Below, one piece after another: positions 1 through 8,740 of a DNA stretch of 64,000 nt. Positions within the stretch are counted from its first letter, which is position 1; every line of letters begins with the position of its first letter. The stretch comes from Clostridium swellfunianum. Its GTDB lineage: Bacteria > Bacillota > Clostridia > Clostridiales > Clostridiaceae. The stretch spans positions 2,481,957 through 2,545,956 of the forward strand of contig NZ_JAMOFV010000006.1 of NCBI RefSeq assembly GCF_023656515.1, read 5' to 3'. A program made the position numbers and the translations under genes. The notes under the pieces are model-generated. The model did no database searches and was not told the origin of the DNA. It saw nothing but the letters and a program-made list of their open reading frames with translations.

Positions 1-363
1 CCTCCAATAGACGTTCTTCCTTCTCTATCAAGACTTAAGGATAAGGGTATAGGCAAAGGAAAGACTCGCGAGGATCATGCTGATACAATGAACCAGCTGT
101 TCTCAGCTTATGCTCAAGGTAAACAGGCAAAAGAGCTTGCTGCAATCCTTGGTGAATCAGCACTTTCAGATACAGATAAGAAGTTTGCTGAGTTTGCTGA
201 AAAGTTTGAGAAGAGATATGTAAATCAAGGCTTCACTACAAATAGAAATATTGAAGAAACTCTTGAGCTTGGATGGGAGCTTCTAAGAATACTTCCAAAG
301 ACAGAGCTTAAGAGAATTAGAGATGAGTATTTAGAAAAGTATCTTAACAAAGTAGGTGAGTAA
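1..363 (+). CDS. ntpB: V-type ATP synthase subunit B, C-terminal part (cut by window start)
   Basis: The reading frame is open from base 1, giving the C-terminal 120 or so residues of the non-catalytic nucleotide-binding B subunit of a V/A-type rotary ATPase. It begins [12 protein letters not shown], followed by [20 protein letters not shown], both characteristic of the B subunit C-terminal helical region. The B subunit alternates with A in the cytoplasmic V1 hexamer that couples ATP hydrolysis or synthesis to H+ or Na+ transport. Subunit D starts 2 bases after the stop, as expected for the ...A-B-D operon order. The N-terminal portion lies outside the window, so the Walker-like region cannot be inspected. 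Confidence 0.95.
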   Translation, partial: PPIDVLPSLSRLKDKGIGKGKTREDHADTMNQLFSAYAQGKQAKELAAILGESALSDTDKKFAEFAEKFEKRYVNQGFTTNRNIEETLELGWELLRILPKTELKRIRDEYLEKYLNKVGE

Positions 364-365
364 CC

Positions 366-1001
366 TTGGCTAAGCTAAATGTAAACCCTACTAGAATGGA
401 GCTTTCAAGGCTTAAGAAAAAGCTTGCTACAGCTGTAAGAGGTCATAAGCTCCTTAAAGATAAGCAGGATGAGCTTGTAAGACAGTTTATAGCCCTTGTT
501 AAGCACAACAATGAACTTAGAGCTAAGGTTGAAGAAAACCTTGATGACACTCTTAAGGAGTTTATGCTCACAAGAGCAATCCTAAGCTCTGAGGTCGTTG
601 AAGAAGCCTTAAGCTTCCCAAAGGAAAGCATATCAGTTGAAATTGATACTAAAAATGTAATGAGCGTTAACGTTCCTGTCATGAAATTTAAGAGAAAGCT
701 TGAAGGTGACGAAGGCAGCATATACCCTTATGGTTTTGCCAATACATCACCAGAGCTTGATCATGTAGTTGGAAGACTTTATAAAACCCTTCCTCTGCTT
801 CTTGAGCTAGCTGAAGTAGAGAAATCCACTCAGCTTATGGCAGATGAAATTGAAAAGACAAGAAGAAGAGTTAATGCTCTTGAATACATGACAATTCCTC
901 AGCTTCAGGAAACCATCAAGTACATTAGAATGAAGCTTGATGAGAATGAAAGAGGAGCCTTAGTAAGACTTATGAAGGTTAAGGACATAATTCAAAAATA
1001 G
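366..1001 (+). CDS. ntpD: V-type ATP synthase subunit D
   Basis: This 211-residue protein is the central rotor stalk of the V/A-type ATPase. It has the family start ([19 protein letters not shown]), long coiled-coil helices at both ends and the C-terminal RRRVNALEY motif that inserts into the A3B3 ring. Translation most likely begins at TTG 366: this sits 2 bases after the subunit B stop, and the frame then reads AKLNVNPTR, so the two genes are probably translationally coupled. Length is normal. It is the last gene of the operon, because a strong hairpin with a T-rich tail follows at 1041-1070. Confidence 0.96.
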   Translation: MAKLNVNPTRMELSRLKKKLATAVRGHKLLKDKQDELVRQFIALVKHNNELRAKVEENLDDTLKEFMLTRAILSSEVVEEALSFPKESISVEIDTKNVMSVNVPVMKFKRKLEGDEGSIYPYGFANTSPELDHVVGRLYKTLPLLLELAEVEKSTQLMADEIEKTRRRVNALEYMTIPQLQETIKYIRMKLDENERGALVRLMKVKDIIQK

Positions 1002-1040
1002 TGCTATCGACTTGTAAGTCAAAATTAAACCAATAAAAAG

Positions 1041-1070
1041 GTCAGCAGTTTATGGCTGCTGACTTTCTTA
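1041..1070 (+). terminator. Rho-independent terminator of the V-ATPase operon
   Basis: Perfect 8-bp stem GTCAGCAG / CTGCTGAC around a 7-base loop, followed by a T-rich stretch (TTTCTTATTTTATT). Confidence 0.85.
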
Positions 1071-1119
1071 TTTTATTATTTTTATTATTTTGTTTTTCCT
1101 TATAAAACAATTGTAATTA

Positions 1120-1788
1120 CTAAAAATCTTTATTTTTATATATACGCATGGATACCAATAGAGATATAAGTACAATAATACAGGCAACAACGGCTAGAAG
1201 CATATTAATTTTCCACTCAGATGCGTTAGCAACCACTGATATAACCTGCTTTACCACTACACTATTAGGATTCTTTTCTGCATATTCTACAATATAGCTA
1301 GGAAGAAACATAAAAATCAAAAATAAAATTATATTTGCAAATTTCATTTTAACCATACCATACTTAAAGTAAAGAGGATAAAATACAGCTGCAAAAATAC
1401 CTCCCCCAACTAATACTGTTATAATATCATTAACTGAAATAAGTCTTGATACCCTTGGAAAACCTGTATAAAAGCCAATTAACCTAAGCAATGCAGAGCA
1501 TAAAATTCCAAAGGTACCAAAGCAAACAATAGCTAGATACTTTGATATAACTATATCTTCCCGCTTTATTGGAAGGCTGTTAAACACAATATCTGCCTTA
1601 CTCTTATCATCAAAGCCGCCCGAATAGTTAACAAACAGATAGATTACAGCAAAAGGTGCGACTGTATATATAGCGCCTCCATTTGGCACTATATCACCAA
1701 AAGCATAGGCACAAACAATAGTATAGACAATACCATAAAGCAAAGTTTTCTTCTGTACTAAAAATTCCTTTAGAATTAAATTATACAT
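1120..1788 (-). CDS. ABC-2 type transporter permease
   Basis: A 222-residue integral membrane protein with about six hydrophobic segments. It opens LILKEFLVQKKTLLYGIVY, typical of the ABC-2 permeases encoded with YtrA-type GntR regulators. Its start codon overlaps the stop of the upstream ATPase gene by one base, so the two form a transporter. The charged loop after TM2 (GFDDKSKADIVFNSLPIKR) is the usual cytoplasmic coupling region of this group. The substrate is unknown; relatives export antimicrobial peptides or respond to cell-wall antibiotics. It is the last gene of the three-gene operon. Confidence 0.85.
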   Translation of the reverse strand: MYNLILKEFLVQKKTLLYGIVYTIVCAYAFGDIVPNGGAIYTVAPFAVIYLFVNYSGGFDDKSKADIVFNSLPIKREDIVISKYLAIVCFGTFGILCSALLRLIGFYTGFPRVSRLISVNDIITVLVGGGIFAAVFYPLYFKYGMVKMKFANIILFLIFMFLPSYIVEYAEKNPNSVVVKQVISVVANASEWKINMLLAVVACIIVLISLLVSMRIYKNKDF

Positions 1789-2648
1789 TAAGCATTCCCC
1801 CTTACTGTATATACCATAATATCTTCTAAGGTTGGCCTTTCAATTATAACATCTTGATTAAAAAGTCTTTTTACACCATTTACCCTTTTTGTTAAGGCTT
1901 CAAATCCAAAGCTGTTTTCTCGTACAGAAATTAGTTCATTTCTTAAATCAAAATCTAAGACTTCCCTCTTTCCTTTAACAATAGCATAGTTATCAAAAAT
2001 CTCATCCTTAGCTTCTGAAAATATAATCTGACCTTCATTAATAAAAGTTATATAATCAGCTATCCTTTCCAAATCAGTAGTTATATGAGTGGAAAAGAAT
2101 ATACTTACACTTTCATCCTGGATTATGTTATAAAGAATATCTAGAAGCTCTCTTCTAAACACTGGGTCTAATCCCGCTGTTGGCTCATCCATAATTATAA
2201 GCTCAGCTTTGTGGGAAAGTGCTATTGCTAATGAGAATTTAACCTTCATTCCTTTGGATAACTCCTTTATTTTCTTGTTCGCTGGCAAATTAAACTCCTT
2301 TATATACTTTGAAAAAACATTATTGTCCCAATTTTTATAAAAAGGGGCTATAATACCCTTCATTGCATTAACTGTTAAATCTTCATAATAAAAATTTTCA
2401 TCATATACAAAGCCAATTCTAGATTTTATTTCTTTTTCATGCTTAATGTTGTCCTTACCAAAAATCTTAATATCTCCGCTATCTCTTTTAATTAAATTCA
2501 TAATAAGCTTAATAGTAGTACTTTTCCCTGCCCCATTAGGTCCGATAAATCCCATTATATAACCAGGTTTTAAAGAAAAACTTACATTTTTAAGTGAAAA
2601 TTCTTTATACTGCTTATTTAAATTTTTAAGCTCTAGTATGTTTTCCAA
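1788..2648 (-). CDS. ABC transporter ATP-binding protein (exporter type)
   Basis: A 286-residue ATPase. Walker A is GPNGAGKST near residue 36, the signature is LSKGMKVKFSLAIAL, Walker B is LIIMDEPTAGLDP, and the switch His is in FFSTHI. The degenerate signature (LSKGM rather than LSGGQ) is usual for this exporter branch. Translation begins at TTG 2648 behind GGGAGGG. It lies 17 bases after the GntR regulator and overlaps the permease start, so it is the middle gene of a regulator-ATPase-permease operon. A C-terminal extension of about 70 residues after the ATPase core probably contacts the permease. Confidence 0.9.
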   Translation of the reverse strand: MENILELKNLNKQYKEFSLKNVSFSLKPGYIMGFIGPNGAGKSTTIKLIMNLIKRDSGDIKIFGKDNIKHEKEIKSRIGFVYDENFYYEDLTVNAMKGIIAPFYKNWDNNVFSKYIKEFNLPANKKIKELSKGMKVKFSLAIALSHKAELIIMDEPTAGLDPVFRRELLDILYNIIQDESVSIFFSTHITTDLERIADYITFINEGQIIFSEAKDEIFDNYAIVKGKREVLDFDLRNELISVRENSFGFEALTKRVNGVKRLFNQDVIIERPTLEDIMVYTVRGNA

Positions 2649-2665
2649 TTTAATCCCTCCCCATA

Positions 2666-3043
2666 TTAATTTTCTTCATTAAAAAGTAGTCTAAGCATTT
2701 CTTCTAGCTCTGAAATACTTAGTCCAATTAACTTACTCTCTGTAATCACTTCAATCAGCTTACCTTCAAGCTCTTTTAATCTTTTTTCCTTTAGTAGCTC
2801 TTTATTTTGTCCTGACACATAAGAACCTTTACCAGGCATTGTTTCTATAAAGCCTTCTCTTTCAAGTTCCTCATAAGCCCGCTTTGTAGTAATAACACTA
2901 ATTTGAAGTTCCTTTGCCAAAAGACGAATGGAAGGTAGAAGCTCTCCCTCTTCTAATTCACCTTTCATAATTGAGCTTTTGATTTGATTTGTTATTTGCT
3001 CATATATAGGTTCGCCGGTTGAATTTGAAATAATAATATTCAT
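2666..3043 (-). CDS. GntR family regulator, YtrA subfamily
   Basis: A 125-residue regulator with an N-terminal GntR winged helix-turn-helix (PIYEQITNQIKSSIMKGEL, LPSIRLLAKELQISVITTKR, GFIETMPGKGSYV) and a short helical C-terminus, the size and layout of YtrA. I chose ATG 3043 because AAGGAG lies 6 bases upstream. An in-frame ATG at 3070 would add nine residues but lies inside the operator palindrome. It heads the ABC exporter operon and probably represses it until a cell-envelope stressor is present. The dyad at 3062-3104 directly upstream is the likely binding site. Confidence 0.88.
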   Translation of the reverse strand: MNIIISNSTGEPIYEQITNQIKSSIMKGELEEGELLPSIRLLAKELQISVITTKRAYEELEREGFIETMPGKGSYVSGQNKELLKEKRLKELEGKLIEVITESKLIGLSISELEEMLRLLFNEEN

Positions 3044-3061
3044 AGCTAGCTCCTTCTTCAT

Positions 3062-3104
3062 GGAGTACATACTGTATATGTACTATATATACAGTATATA
3101 CTCC
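3062..3104. promoter_or_regulatory. Dyad-symmetric operator for the GntR/YtrA regulator
   Basis: A 43-bp imperfect inverted repeat centred near 3083 starts GGAGTACATACTGTATATG and ends ATATACAGTATATACTCC. The half-sites mirror each other with only a few mismatches. It lies immediately upstream of the regulator's ribosome binding site, where autorepression by YtrA-type regulators acts. It could also influence the divergent peptide-transporter operon starting at 3326. The regulator-operator pairing is inferred. Confidence 0.7.
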
Positions 3105-3325
3105 ACATACACAGTTGTCAACAATAGATATAAAAAATTGTAGTATTAAATCTAATACTAAATACAAGCTAACCTTCTCTCAGAATAGATGCACTTCCAA
3201 ACTTGAAAAGCAGTCCTTTATCACTATTTCTGTCATTTATCTCCTTCTAAATGAATAAGAATAAAAATATATGAATATTTATATATCTTTATTATCAAAT
3301 TACATTTTAAAAGGGGGTACATTTG

Positions 3326-5053
3326 ATGAAATCTAGAAGATTATTAGGCGCTTTACTGGCAGTTGCACTTACATTTACAAGCGCTATTTCGCTTGCGGGG
3401 TGCAACAGTAGTTCCTCTAATAAACCAGAAGAAACAAAACCAACAACTGTAGAAAAGGACAAGGATCAGTATCTGAATTTATTTTTACTAAATCCACTTA
3501 CCTTAGATCCTAACGATGCTAGAAACACAAGCGAGTTTCAAATAATTACTGAAACTCAAGAAGGCCTTGCAAGAGTGTTTACAGATAAGAGCGGAAATGA
3601 AAAATTAGAACCAGCAGGTGCGGAAAAGTGGGAAGTATCCAAAGACGGATTAGTTTGGACCTTTCATATAAGAGATCATAAATGGTCAGACGGAAAGCCA
3701 GTTACAGCTCAGCAATATGTTGACTCTATTATAAGGCTTCTAGATCCTGAAAAAGCCTTTTCCTATGCCTTTTTTGCCTATGATATAAAAAATGCTGAAG
3801 CTTACTACAATAAGAAAGCAAAAGCTGAAGAGGTTGGAGCAAAAGCAGTAGATGAAAAAACACTTCAAATAACATTGGAGAAACCTGCTCCTCAATTCGA
3901 AAAGAAATTAGGTTTTGTTTGCTTGTTCCCAATAAGACTTGACGTTATAAAGGCTGGTGGAGAAACTTGGGCTACAGACCATACTAAGCATGTATTTAAT
4001 GGTCCATTCATTATAAAAGAATGGGTAAAGGAGCACAGCATAGTTCTTGAGAAAAATCCAAACTACTGGGACGAGAAAAATATAAGCCTTCAAAAGGTTA
4101 ACATGACTATAGTTGATGAATTTTCAACTCAAGCTCAGCTTTTTGAATCAAAGCAAATGGATGTTATAGAGGCTCAGCAGGAATACTCAGCTAAGTGGAA
4201 GGCAATGGCTGATAAGGGCGAGCTACAGTATATACAAAGCAATGTTCCTACTATGAGCTTTGTAGGCTTCAACCAAAAAACAAATGGTGCTTCTGGCATG
4301 ATGGGAAATGCAAAAATAAGAAAGGCATTATCTCTTTCAATAGACAGAGAGGAATTTGCAAATACACTATATGGTAAAAATTATCCTGGGTACGGTTTAA
4401 TTCCAAAGGGAATTTCTATTGGAAATGATGAATTCAGAGCTGTTCACAAAGAAGCCCTTAAAGCTGAATATGATCAATATAAAGGTAACAAAGAAAAACT
4501 CCAAGGCTTATTTAAAGAAGGTTTAAAGGAACTAGGAAAGAGCGAAGACATAAGCCAAGTAAAATTAATATTTATAACAACAGGAAGTTCAGCCTTAAGT
4601 AAGTCAACTCAGGAATATTGGAAGCAAACCTGGGAAAATAAGCTAGGCATAAAAATAGACATGCAAGTTTTTGGAGACTCAAAAACCTTTGCAGCTGCAA
4701 GAAATGCAGGTCAGTATGATATTCTCACTAATGGCTGGCATGGAGATTATAACGATCCAATGACTTTTGCAGACTTATGGATAACTAACAGTGGTTTTGC
4801 AAAATTCTTCGGTGGATATGGCAGCAAAGAGTATGATGAATTATTTAAGAAGCTGGATGGTGAAGCTGATCTTAAAAAGAGAGATGCACTTTATGCAGAA
4901 CTTGAAAATCAATTAGTAGTTAAAGATGCTGGTATAGCACCATACATGTATGAAGATTCAAGAAACTTTGTTCACAACTACGTTAAGAATTTAAGCATAC
5001 CAATGTTTGGTCCTCCTATTGAATTTAGCAGAGCATATACTGCAGGAAGATAA
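3326..5053 (+). CDS. Peptide ABC transporter substrate-binding lipoprotein (OppA/DppA family, SBP_bac_5)
   Basis: A 575-residue extracytoplasmic binding protein. It has a lipoprotein signal peptide ending ISLAGC (lipid-anchored Cys), then a Ser/Asn-rich linker, then the SBP_bac_5 fold with the diagnostic GAEKWEVSKDGLVWTFHIRD and WSDGKPVTAQQYVDSI motifs. I start at ATG 3326, with AAGGGGG 8 bases upstream; a TTG one codon earlier is possible. It captures oligopeptides or dipeptides outside the membrane and passes them to the permeases encoded just downstream. A perfect 18-bp stem separates it from the permeases and may set the binding-protein excess. Confidence 0.92.
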   Translation: MKSRRLLGALLAVALTFTSAISLAGCNSSSSNKPEETKPTTVEKDKDQYLNLFLLNPLTLDPNDARNTSEFQIITETQEGLARVFTDKSGNEKLEPAGAEKWEVSKDGLVWTFHIRDHKWSDGKPVTAQQYVDSIIRLLDPEKAFSYAFFAYDIKNAEAYYNKKAKAEEVGAKAVDEKTLQITLEKPAPQFEKKLGFVCLFPIRLDVIKAGGETWATDHTKHVFNGPFIIKEWVKEHSIVLEKNPNYWDEKNISLQKVNMTIVDEFSTQAQLFESKQMDVIEAQQEYSAKWKAMADKGELQYIQSNVPTMSFVGFNQKTNGASGMMGNAKIRKALSLSIDREEFANTLYGKNYPGYGLIPKGISIGNDEFRAVHKEALKAEYDQYKGNKEKLQGLFKEGLKELGKSEDISQVKLIFITTGSSALSKSTQEYWKQTWENKLGIKIDMQVFGDSKTFAAARNAGQYDILTNGWHGDYNDPMTFADLWITNSGFAKFFGGYGSKEYDELFKKLDGEADLKKRDALYAELENQLVVKDAGIAPYMYEDSRNFVHNYVKNLSIPMFGPPIEFSRAYTAGR

Positions 5054-5069
5054 ACAATAGCCTTACTAT

Positions 5070-5123
5070 AGTTTATACAGTATTGAACGGATTTTAAAGG
5101 CACTATTCAATACTGTATAAACT
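5070..5123 (+). promoter_or_regulatory. Intergenic mRNA stem-loop between binding protein and permeases
   Basis: Perfect 18-bp inverted repeat: AGTTTATACAGTATTGAA at 5070-5087 and its complement at 5106-5123, with an 18-base loop and no T-tract. A stem of this kind after a binding-protein gene typically stabilises or partly terminates the upstream message, so the lipoprotein is made in excess over the permeases. The role here is inferred. Confidence 0.65.
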
Positions 5124-5164
5124 TAGCAATATATTGCTTGAAATTTAAAACAAGGAGGTACGGT

Positions 5165-6121
5165 ATGGGAAAATATGTTGTAAGAAGATTCTTCGAAATG
5201 CTTTTTACTTTGTTTATAGTAGCTACGGCAACTTTCTTTCTGCTGGCTGCAGTTCCTGGTGATCCTCTGGTAGAAAGAGCGGAGAAGCTTCCTCCACAAA
5301 TAAGAGAAAATCTGTATAAAAAATACGGCTTGAATAAACCACTTTTAGAAAGATATGTTATTACAATGAAAGGTCTGACTAAGGGAGATTTTGGGGAGTC
5401 CATTTTGTATCCTGGACAAACAGTACAAAGCATAATAAGAGACAAGCTGCCAGCTTCAGCAAGGCTTGGTCTTCAACAGATGACACTAGGTGTTTCTATA
5501 GGCTTGCTGCTTGGGATAATTGCAGCTATGAAGAAAGGTGCCTGGATAGATTATTCCATTGTTACCCTCTCTATCCTTCTTATTTCTATACCACATCTAA
5601 TCTTTGGACTTGGACTTCAAAAAATACTTGCAGGAAAGCTTGGATTATTCCCTGTAATAGGCTGGCCAAAAGGAAAGGACTTATGGCTTGGAGGGTGGAA
5701 ATATACCGTTCTTCCTACATTAACAGGCTGCTTCGGATATATAGCTTCCTATGCAAGGCTTTTAAAAACTTCCATGCTGGATGTTGTAAACCAAGATTAC
5801 ATTTTAACTGCAAAATCCAAGGGTTTATCTGAAAAGCAGGTTATACTAAAACACGTACTGAGAAATTCCTTTATACCTGTCATTACAATTCTCCCTATGA
5901 GCATAGGTATGTGTATAACCGGATCTTTTTTTATTGAAAGGATTTTTTCCATACCCGGCATTGGAATGTACTATATAAATGCTGTTAACGGAAGAGACTT
6001 GCCTATAATAATGGGACAGACAGTGATAATTGCCGCTATGTATATAGGACTAATATTTATTACCGACCTTCTATATACAGTTGTAGATCCAAGAATCAGA
6101 GTTCATGGGAAAAATAGATAG
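5165..6121 (+). CDS. Peptide ABC transporter permease (OppB/DppB family)
   Basis: A 318-residue inner-membrane permease. The N-terminus MGKYVVRRFFEMLFTLFIVA is the OppB/DppB signature; about six transmembrane segments and the cytoplasmic EAA-type loop (YILTAKSKGLSEKQVILKHV) follow. I start at ATG 5165 behind AAGGAGGT; an in-frame ATG at 5138 has no ribosome binding site. It forms the membrane channel with the product of the next gene, 12 bases downstream. The ATPases that should bind its EAA loop are not encoded in this operon. Confidence 0.92.
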   Translation: MGKYVVRRFFEMLFTLFIVATATFFLLAAVPGDPLVERAEKLPPQIRENLYKKYGLNKPLLERYVITMKGLTKGDFGESILYPGQTVQSIIRDKLPASARLGLQQMTLGVSIGLLLGIIAAMKKGAWIDYSIVTLSILLISIPHLIFGLGLQKILAGKLGLFPVIGWPKGKDLWLGGWKYTVLPTLTGCFGYIASYARLLKTSMLDVVNQDYILTAKSKGLSEKQVILKHVLRNSFIPVITILPMSIGMCITGSFFIERIFSIPGIGMYYINAVNGRDLPIIMGQTVIIAAMYIGLIFITDLLYTVVDPRIRVHGKNR

Positions 6122-6133
6122 GGGGGATAGGCT

Positions 6134-7048
6134 ATGACAGAACTAAATAGTAATATGTTTAAAATCATCGGCTCCGACGATGCTGATTCTAATCTTATAG
6201 TAAGGCCCATCATAACCTATTGGCAGGATGCTTGGAGAAGATTAAAAAAGAATCCTACAGCTATAGTTTCTTTAGTTACTCTCGTAATTGTTATCCTTTT
6301 AGTTATCATAGGTCCTTATATAAGAGGTTATAATTTTATAACCATAAATCCAACGCAAAAGAATATAGCTCCTAACTCAAAGTACTGGTTCGGAACAGAC
6401 AATTTAGGCAGAGACTTATTTTCCAGGGTATGGTACGGAGGCAGAACTTCAATAACAGTTGCATTAGTCTGTACGGCTATACAGGTGGTTATTGGGTGCA
6501 TTTATGGAGGCATTATGGCCTTCTTCGGTGGATGGGTTGATGAGCTTTTAATGAGAATTATTGAAGTTATAAATTCTATTCCCTCCCTTCTTATTACAAT
6601 ATTATTAATGCTGGTTTTAGGCAATGGCATGTTTGCTCTTCTTGTTGCCATGAGTGTAACCTCCTGGTGCGGTATAGCAAGGCAAATAAGAGGGCAAATT
6701 CTACAGCTTAGAGAATCAGAATACGTATTTGCTGCGGCCTCTCTTGGAGCCTCCCCTGGAAGAATCATATTTAAGCACTTAATTCCAAATACTATGGGAA
6801 TATTGTTATTAAATACTGCTTCAAGCATTCCAGGCTATATATTTACAGAAGCAGGCTTAAGCTTTTTAGGAATGGGTCTTCAGCCCCCAAATACGAGCTT
6901 AGGAGTTCTTATATCAATAGGGCAGCAAAGCATGGAGTTTTTCCCCTATCAGGTATTTTTCCCATCACTAGTGCTTTGCATAATGGTTCTAGCCTTTAAC
7001 TTATTAGGTGATGGCTTAAGAGATGCACTTGATCCAAAACTTCGCTAA
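6134..7048 (+). CDS. Peptide ABC transporter permease (OppC/DppC family)
   Basis: A 304-residue permease with the OppC N-terminal domain (DAWRRLKKNPTAIVSLVTLV), the conserved GTDNLGRDLFSRVWYGGRTS block, five further membrane helices, and the EAA loop YVFAAASLGASPGRIIFKHL. It pairs with the preceding OppB-type permease. Start ATG 6134 has GGGGGGAT upstream. The next gene begins 13 bases after its stop with its own GGAGG, so all four genes form one operon. Confidence 0.92.
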   Translation: MTELNSNMFKIIGSDDADSNLIVRPIITYWQDAWRRLKKNPTAIVSLVTLVIVILLVIIGPYIRGYNFITINPTQKNIAPNSKYWFGTDNLGRDLFSRVWYGGRTSITVALVCTAIQVVIGCIYGGIMAFFGGWVDELLMRIIEVINSIPSLLITILLMLVLGNGMFALLVAMSVTSWCGIARQIRGQILQLRESEYVFAAASLGASPGRIIFKHLIPNTMGILLLNTASSIPGYIFTEAGLSFLGMGLQPPNTSLGVLISIGQQSMEFFPYQVFFPSLVLCIMVLAFNLLGDGLRDALDPKLR

Positions 7049-7061
7049 CAGGAGGCCTCAC

Positions 7062-7415
7062 ATGAAAAAGGTTACGCTTGGAATAATGGATATAATAAAA
7101 GCACTTTCAATAGGAATTTTATCTGGAAGTATAACAGGGCTTATATTCACCTTAATAGGCTTACTGTCCCATAAGGGTATGCTGCTAGACGCTCTGTATG
7201 TTGGCAGAGCCTCTATTCTTATTGTTGGCAGCTTAGGGCTTCTGGTTTCATCAGCATTTTTCATAAAAAAGAATGGTGAAACTCCCCTAGAAAATGAAGC
7301 TGGATGGAAAAAGCATTTTAAGTCGCTAAGCTTTAGATATGTGCTGCTGATACTTTTTATAGGAATTATTATTACCGGTGGTGTTCTAGACTCTTTAATA
7401 TACAAGCTGTTTTAA
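7062..7415 (+). CDS. Small membrane protein of the peptide-transporter operon (possibly DUF3899-like)
   Basis: A 117-residue protein with three predicted membrane segments (about residues 8-32, 45-68 and 94-115). ATG 7062 follows AGGAGG, 13 bases after the OppC stop, so it is cotranscribed. It occupies the position where oppD and oppF normally stand but has no Walker motif and cannot be an ATPase. Similar short three-helix proteins (DUF3899 type) occur beside peptide transporters in Firmicutes, but I assign that family only tentatively. Function unknown; an accessory membrane subunit is plausible. A strong terminator follows. Confidence 0.75.
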   Translation: MKKVTLGIMDIIKALSIGILSGSITGLIFTLIGLLSHKGMLLDALYVGRASILIVGSLGLLVSSAFFIKKNGETPLENEAGWKKHFKSLSFRYVLLILFIGIIITGGVLDSLIYKLF

Positions 7416-7443
7416 AATAAGAAAACCTATAGTCCACCGAAAA

Positions 7444-7495
7444 AATAATCGTAGTTATATAGGCTATGGCTTATATAACTACGATTATTTTTATT
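7444..7495. terminator. Bidirectional terminator between the peptide-transporter operon and the acetyltransferase gene
   Basis: Perfect 18-bp stem from AATAATCGTAGTTATATA, 10-base loop, T-rich tail on both strands. It lies between converging genes. Confidence 0.9.
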
Positions 7496-7513
7496 AATAC
7501 ACTAAATAATTCA

Positions 7514-7942
7514 TCATTTTTCCCACTTCATTACATATTCAGTAAAACCAGAATCCTCATTAGGCTGTTCCTTCACAATGTCAAAGCTGCAGCTTTTATA
7601 AAAATTAACTGCGTTAGTGTTTTCCTTATATACGCATAATTCCATACTTGCATATTTATCCTTGCAATAATTAATTAGTTTCTTTCCAACTCCCTGCCCT
7701 TGATGCTTCTCTGAAACAAACAATGCTCCTATAAAAGAATCATTAATTATACTTATGAAAGCTTTTACCTCTTCATCTTCTTCATATATAAAGGTTTGAG
7801 CAATAGGTAGATATTCATTTTCAACCACCTCATAATTGTTAATCCAATACTTTTCAGGTATAAAGCTATGAGCAGTAATATTGGTTTTAAGCCAAATATC
7901 CATAATATCTTTTATATGTGAAACCTCTAGTTTCTTAATCAT
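7514..7942 (-). CDS. GNAT family N-acetyltransferase
   Basis: A 142-residue single-domain GNAT enzyme. Acetyl-CoA binding motif A is FVSEKHQGQGVGKKLINYC (QGQGVG pyrophosphate loop), preceded by a beta-4 strand (FIGALF) and followed by CVYKENTNAVNFYKSCSF, typical of motif B. It would transfer an acetyl group to an amine; the acceptor cannot be read from sequence. It is monocistronic, between the terminator at 7444-7495 and the long hairpin at 7976-8083. Confidence 0.88.
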   Translation of the reverse strand: MIKKLEVSHIKDIMDIWLKTNITAHSFIPEKYWINNYEVVENEYLPIAQTFIYEEDEEVKAFISIINDSFIGALFVSEKHQGQGVGKKLINYCKDKYASMELCVYKENTNAVNFYKSCSFDIVKEQPNEDSGFTEYVMKWEK

Positions 7943-7975
7943 ATTTCATCCCTCTTTCACAAAGATCTTATTTAT

Positions 7976-8083
7976 ATATATACAATGCAATAAAATTCTT
8001 ACATTAATGATGTCATAAAATATCCAGTCCTCAAGGATTTTTAGGACATCATTAATGTATTAGAACTTTCGCATTGTATATAT
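7976..8083. repeat. Long two-step imperfect palindrome (108 bp), possible MITE-like element or RNA hairpin
   Basis: Outer arms ATATATACAATGC / GCATTGTATATAT (13 bp, perfect) and inner arms ACATTAATGATGTC / GACATCATTAATGT (14 bp, perfect) are separated by loosely paired stretches, with a 30-base apical region. There is no T-tract on the minus strand, so it is not an ordinary terminator although it lies between two tandem minus-strand genes. I saw no second copy in the window. Confidence 0.6.
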
Positions 8084-8094
8084 GCTCAAATAAT

Positions 8095-8700
8095 TTACTT
8101 TTCAGCAGATATCGCCCAAAGATAGAGAGAAGCCACCGAACCATAGGGAGAATATCTTTTTCTGTACTTCTCAAATCTTTCCTTAGTTAATTCCTTATGG
8201 TGATAAAGCATCATCATACCTCTTCTTATGGCTAAATCACCCCAGCTCACTATATTAGGTCTTTGCATTGAAAAAATCATAAGCATCTCAGCTGTCCAAA
8301 CGCCAATCCCATTTAGAGAAGATAATCTTTTGCACACCTCATCGTCAGGAAGCTCAAAAAGTTCTTCTAGATTAAGCTCTCTACTAATTACAGCTTCAGT
8401 TATTCCTTTTATATAGCCTGCTTTTCTCGTAGAAATACCGCATTGCTGTATCTCTTCTATTGAAACTTTGGCAAGCCTTTCAGGAGTAACCTCTCCAAAA
8501 CGCTCCATTATTCTATTCCATACCGTGCTCGCAGCCTTAGATGAAATCTGCTGAGCTACTATACTTCTTATGAGGGACGTAAATAAATCAGGCATTACCT
8601 CCCGTTCTATCCTTCCAATTCTGTCTATAGCTTCAGCCAACCTCTTATCCTTCTTTTTCAAATAATTTATTTCTTTTTCCCCATATTCAAATATTATCAT
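8095..8700 (-). CDS. DNA-3-methyladenine glycosylase, AlkA/HhH-GPD family
   Basis: A 201-residue base-excision DNA glycosylase. The helix-hairpin-helix is LSSLNGIGVWTAEMLMIFSM and the catalytic Asp is in IVSWGDLAIRRGM, the HhH-GPD arrangement of AlkA. It lacks the extra N-terminal domain of E. coli AlkA, which is normal for short Gram-positive members. It would excise alkylated purines by hydrolysing the N-glycosidic bond. It lies next to a regulator gene with no obvious functional link. Confidence 0.9.
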   Translation of the reverse strand: MIIFEYGEKEINYLKKKDKRLAEAIDRIGRIEREVMPDLFTSLIRSIVAQQISSKAASTVWNRIMERFGEVTPERLAKVSIEEIQQCGISTRKAGYIKGITEAVISRELNLEELFELPDDEVCKRLSSLNGIGVWTAEMLMIFSMQRPNIVSWGDLAIRRGMMMLYHHKELTKERFEKYRKRYSPYGSVASLYLWAISAEK

Positions 8701-8740
8701 ATTTTTACGCTCCTATTGTTGTTTTAATGTACCTCAATAA

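Noticed and set aside
5138-5164. Longer N-terminus for the OppB-type permease
   Set aside because: AAGGAGGT lies just before ATG 5165, and the upstream ATG has no ribosome site.
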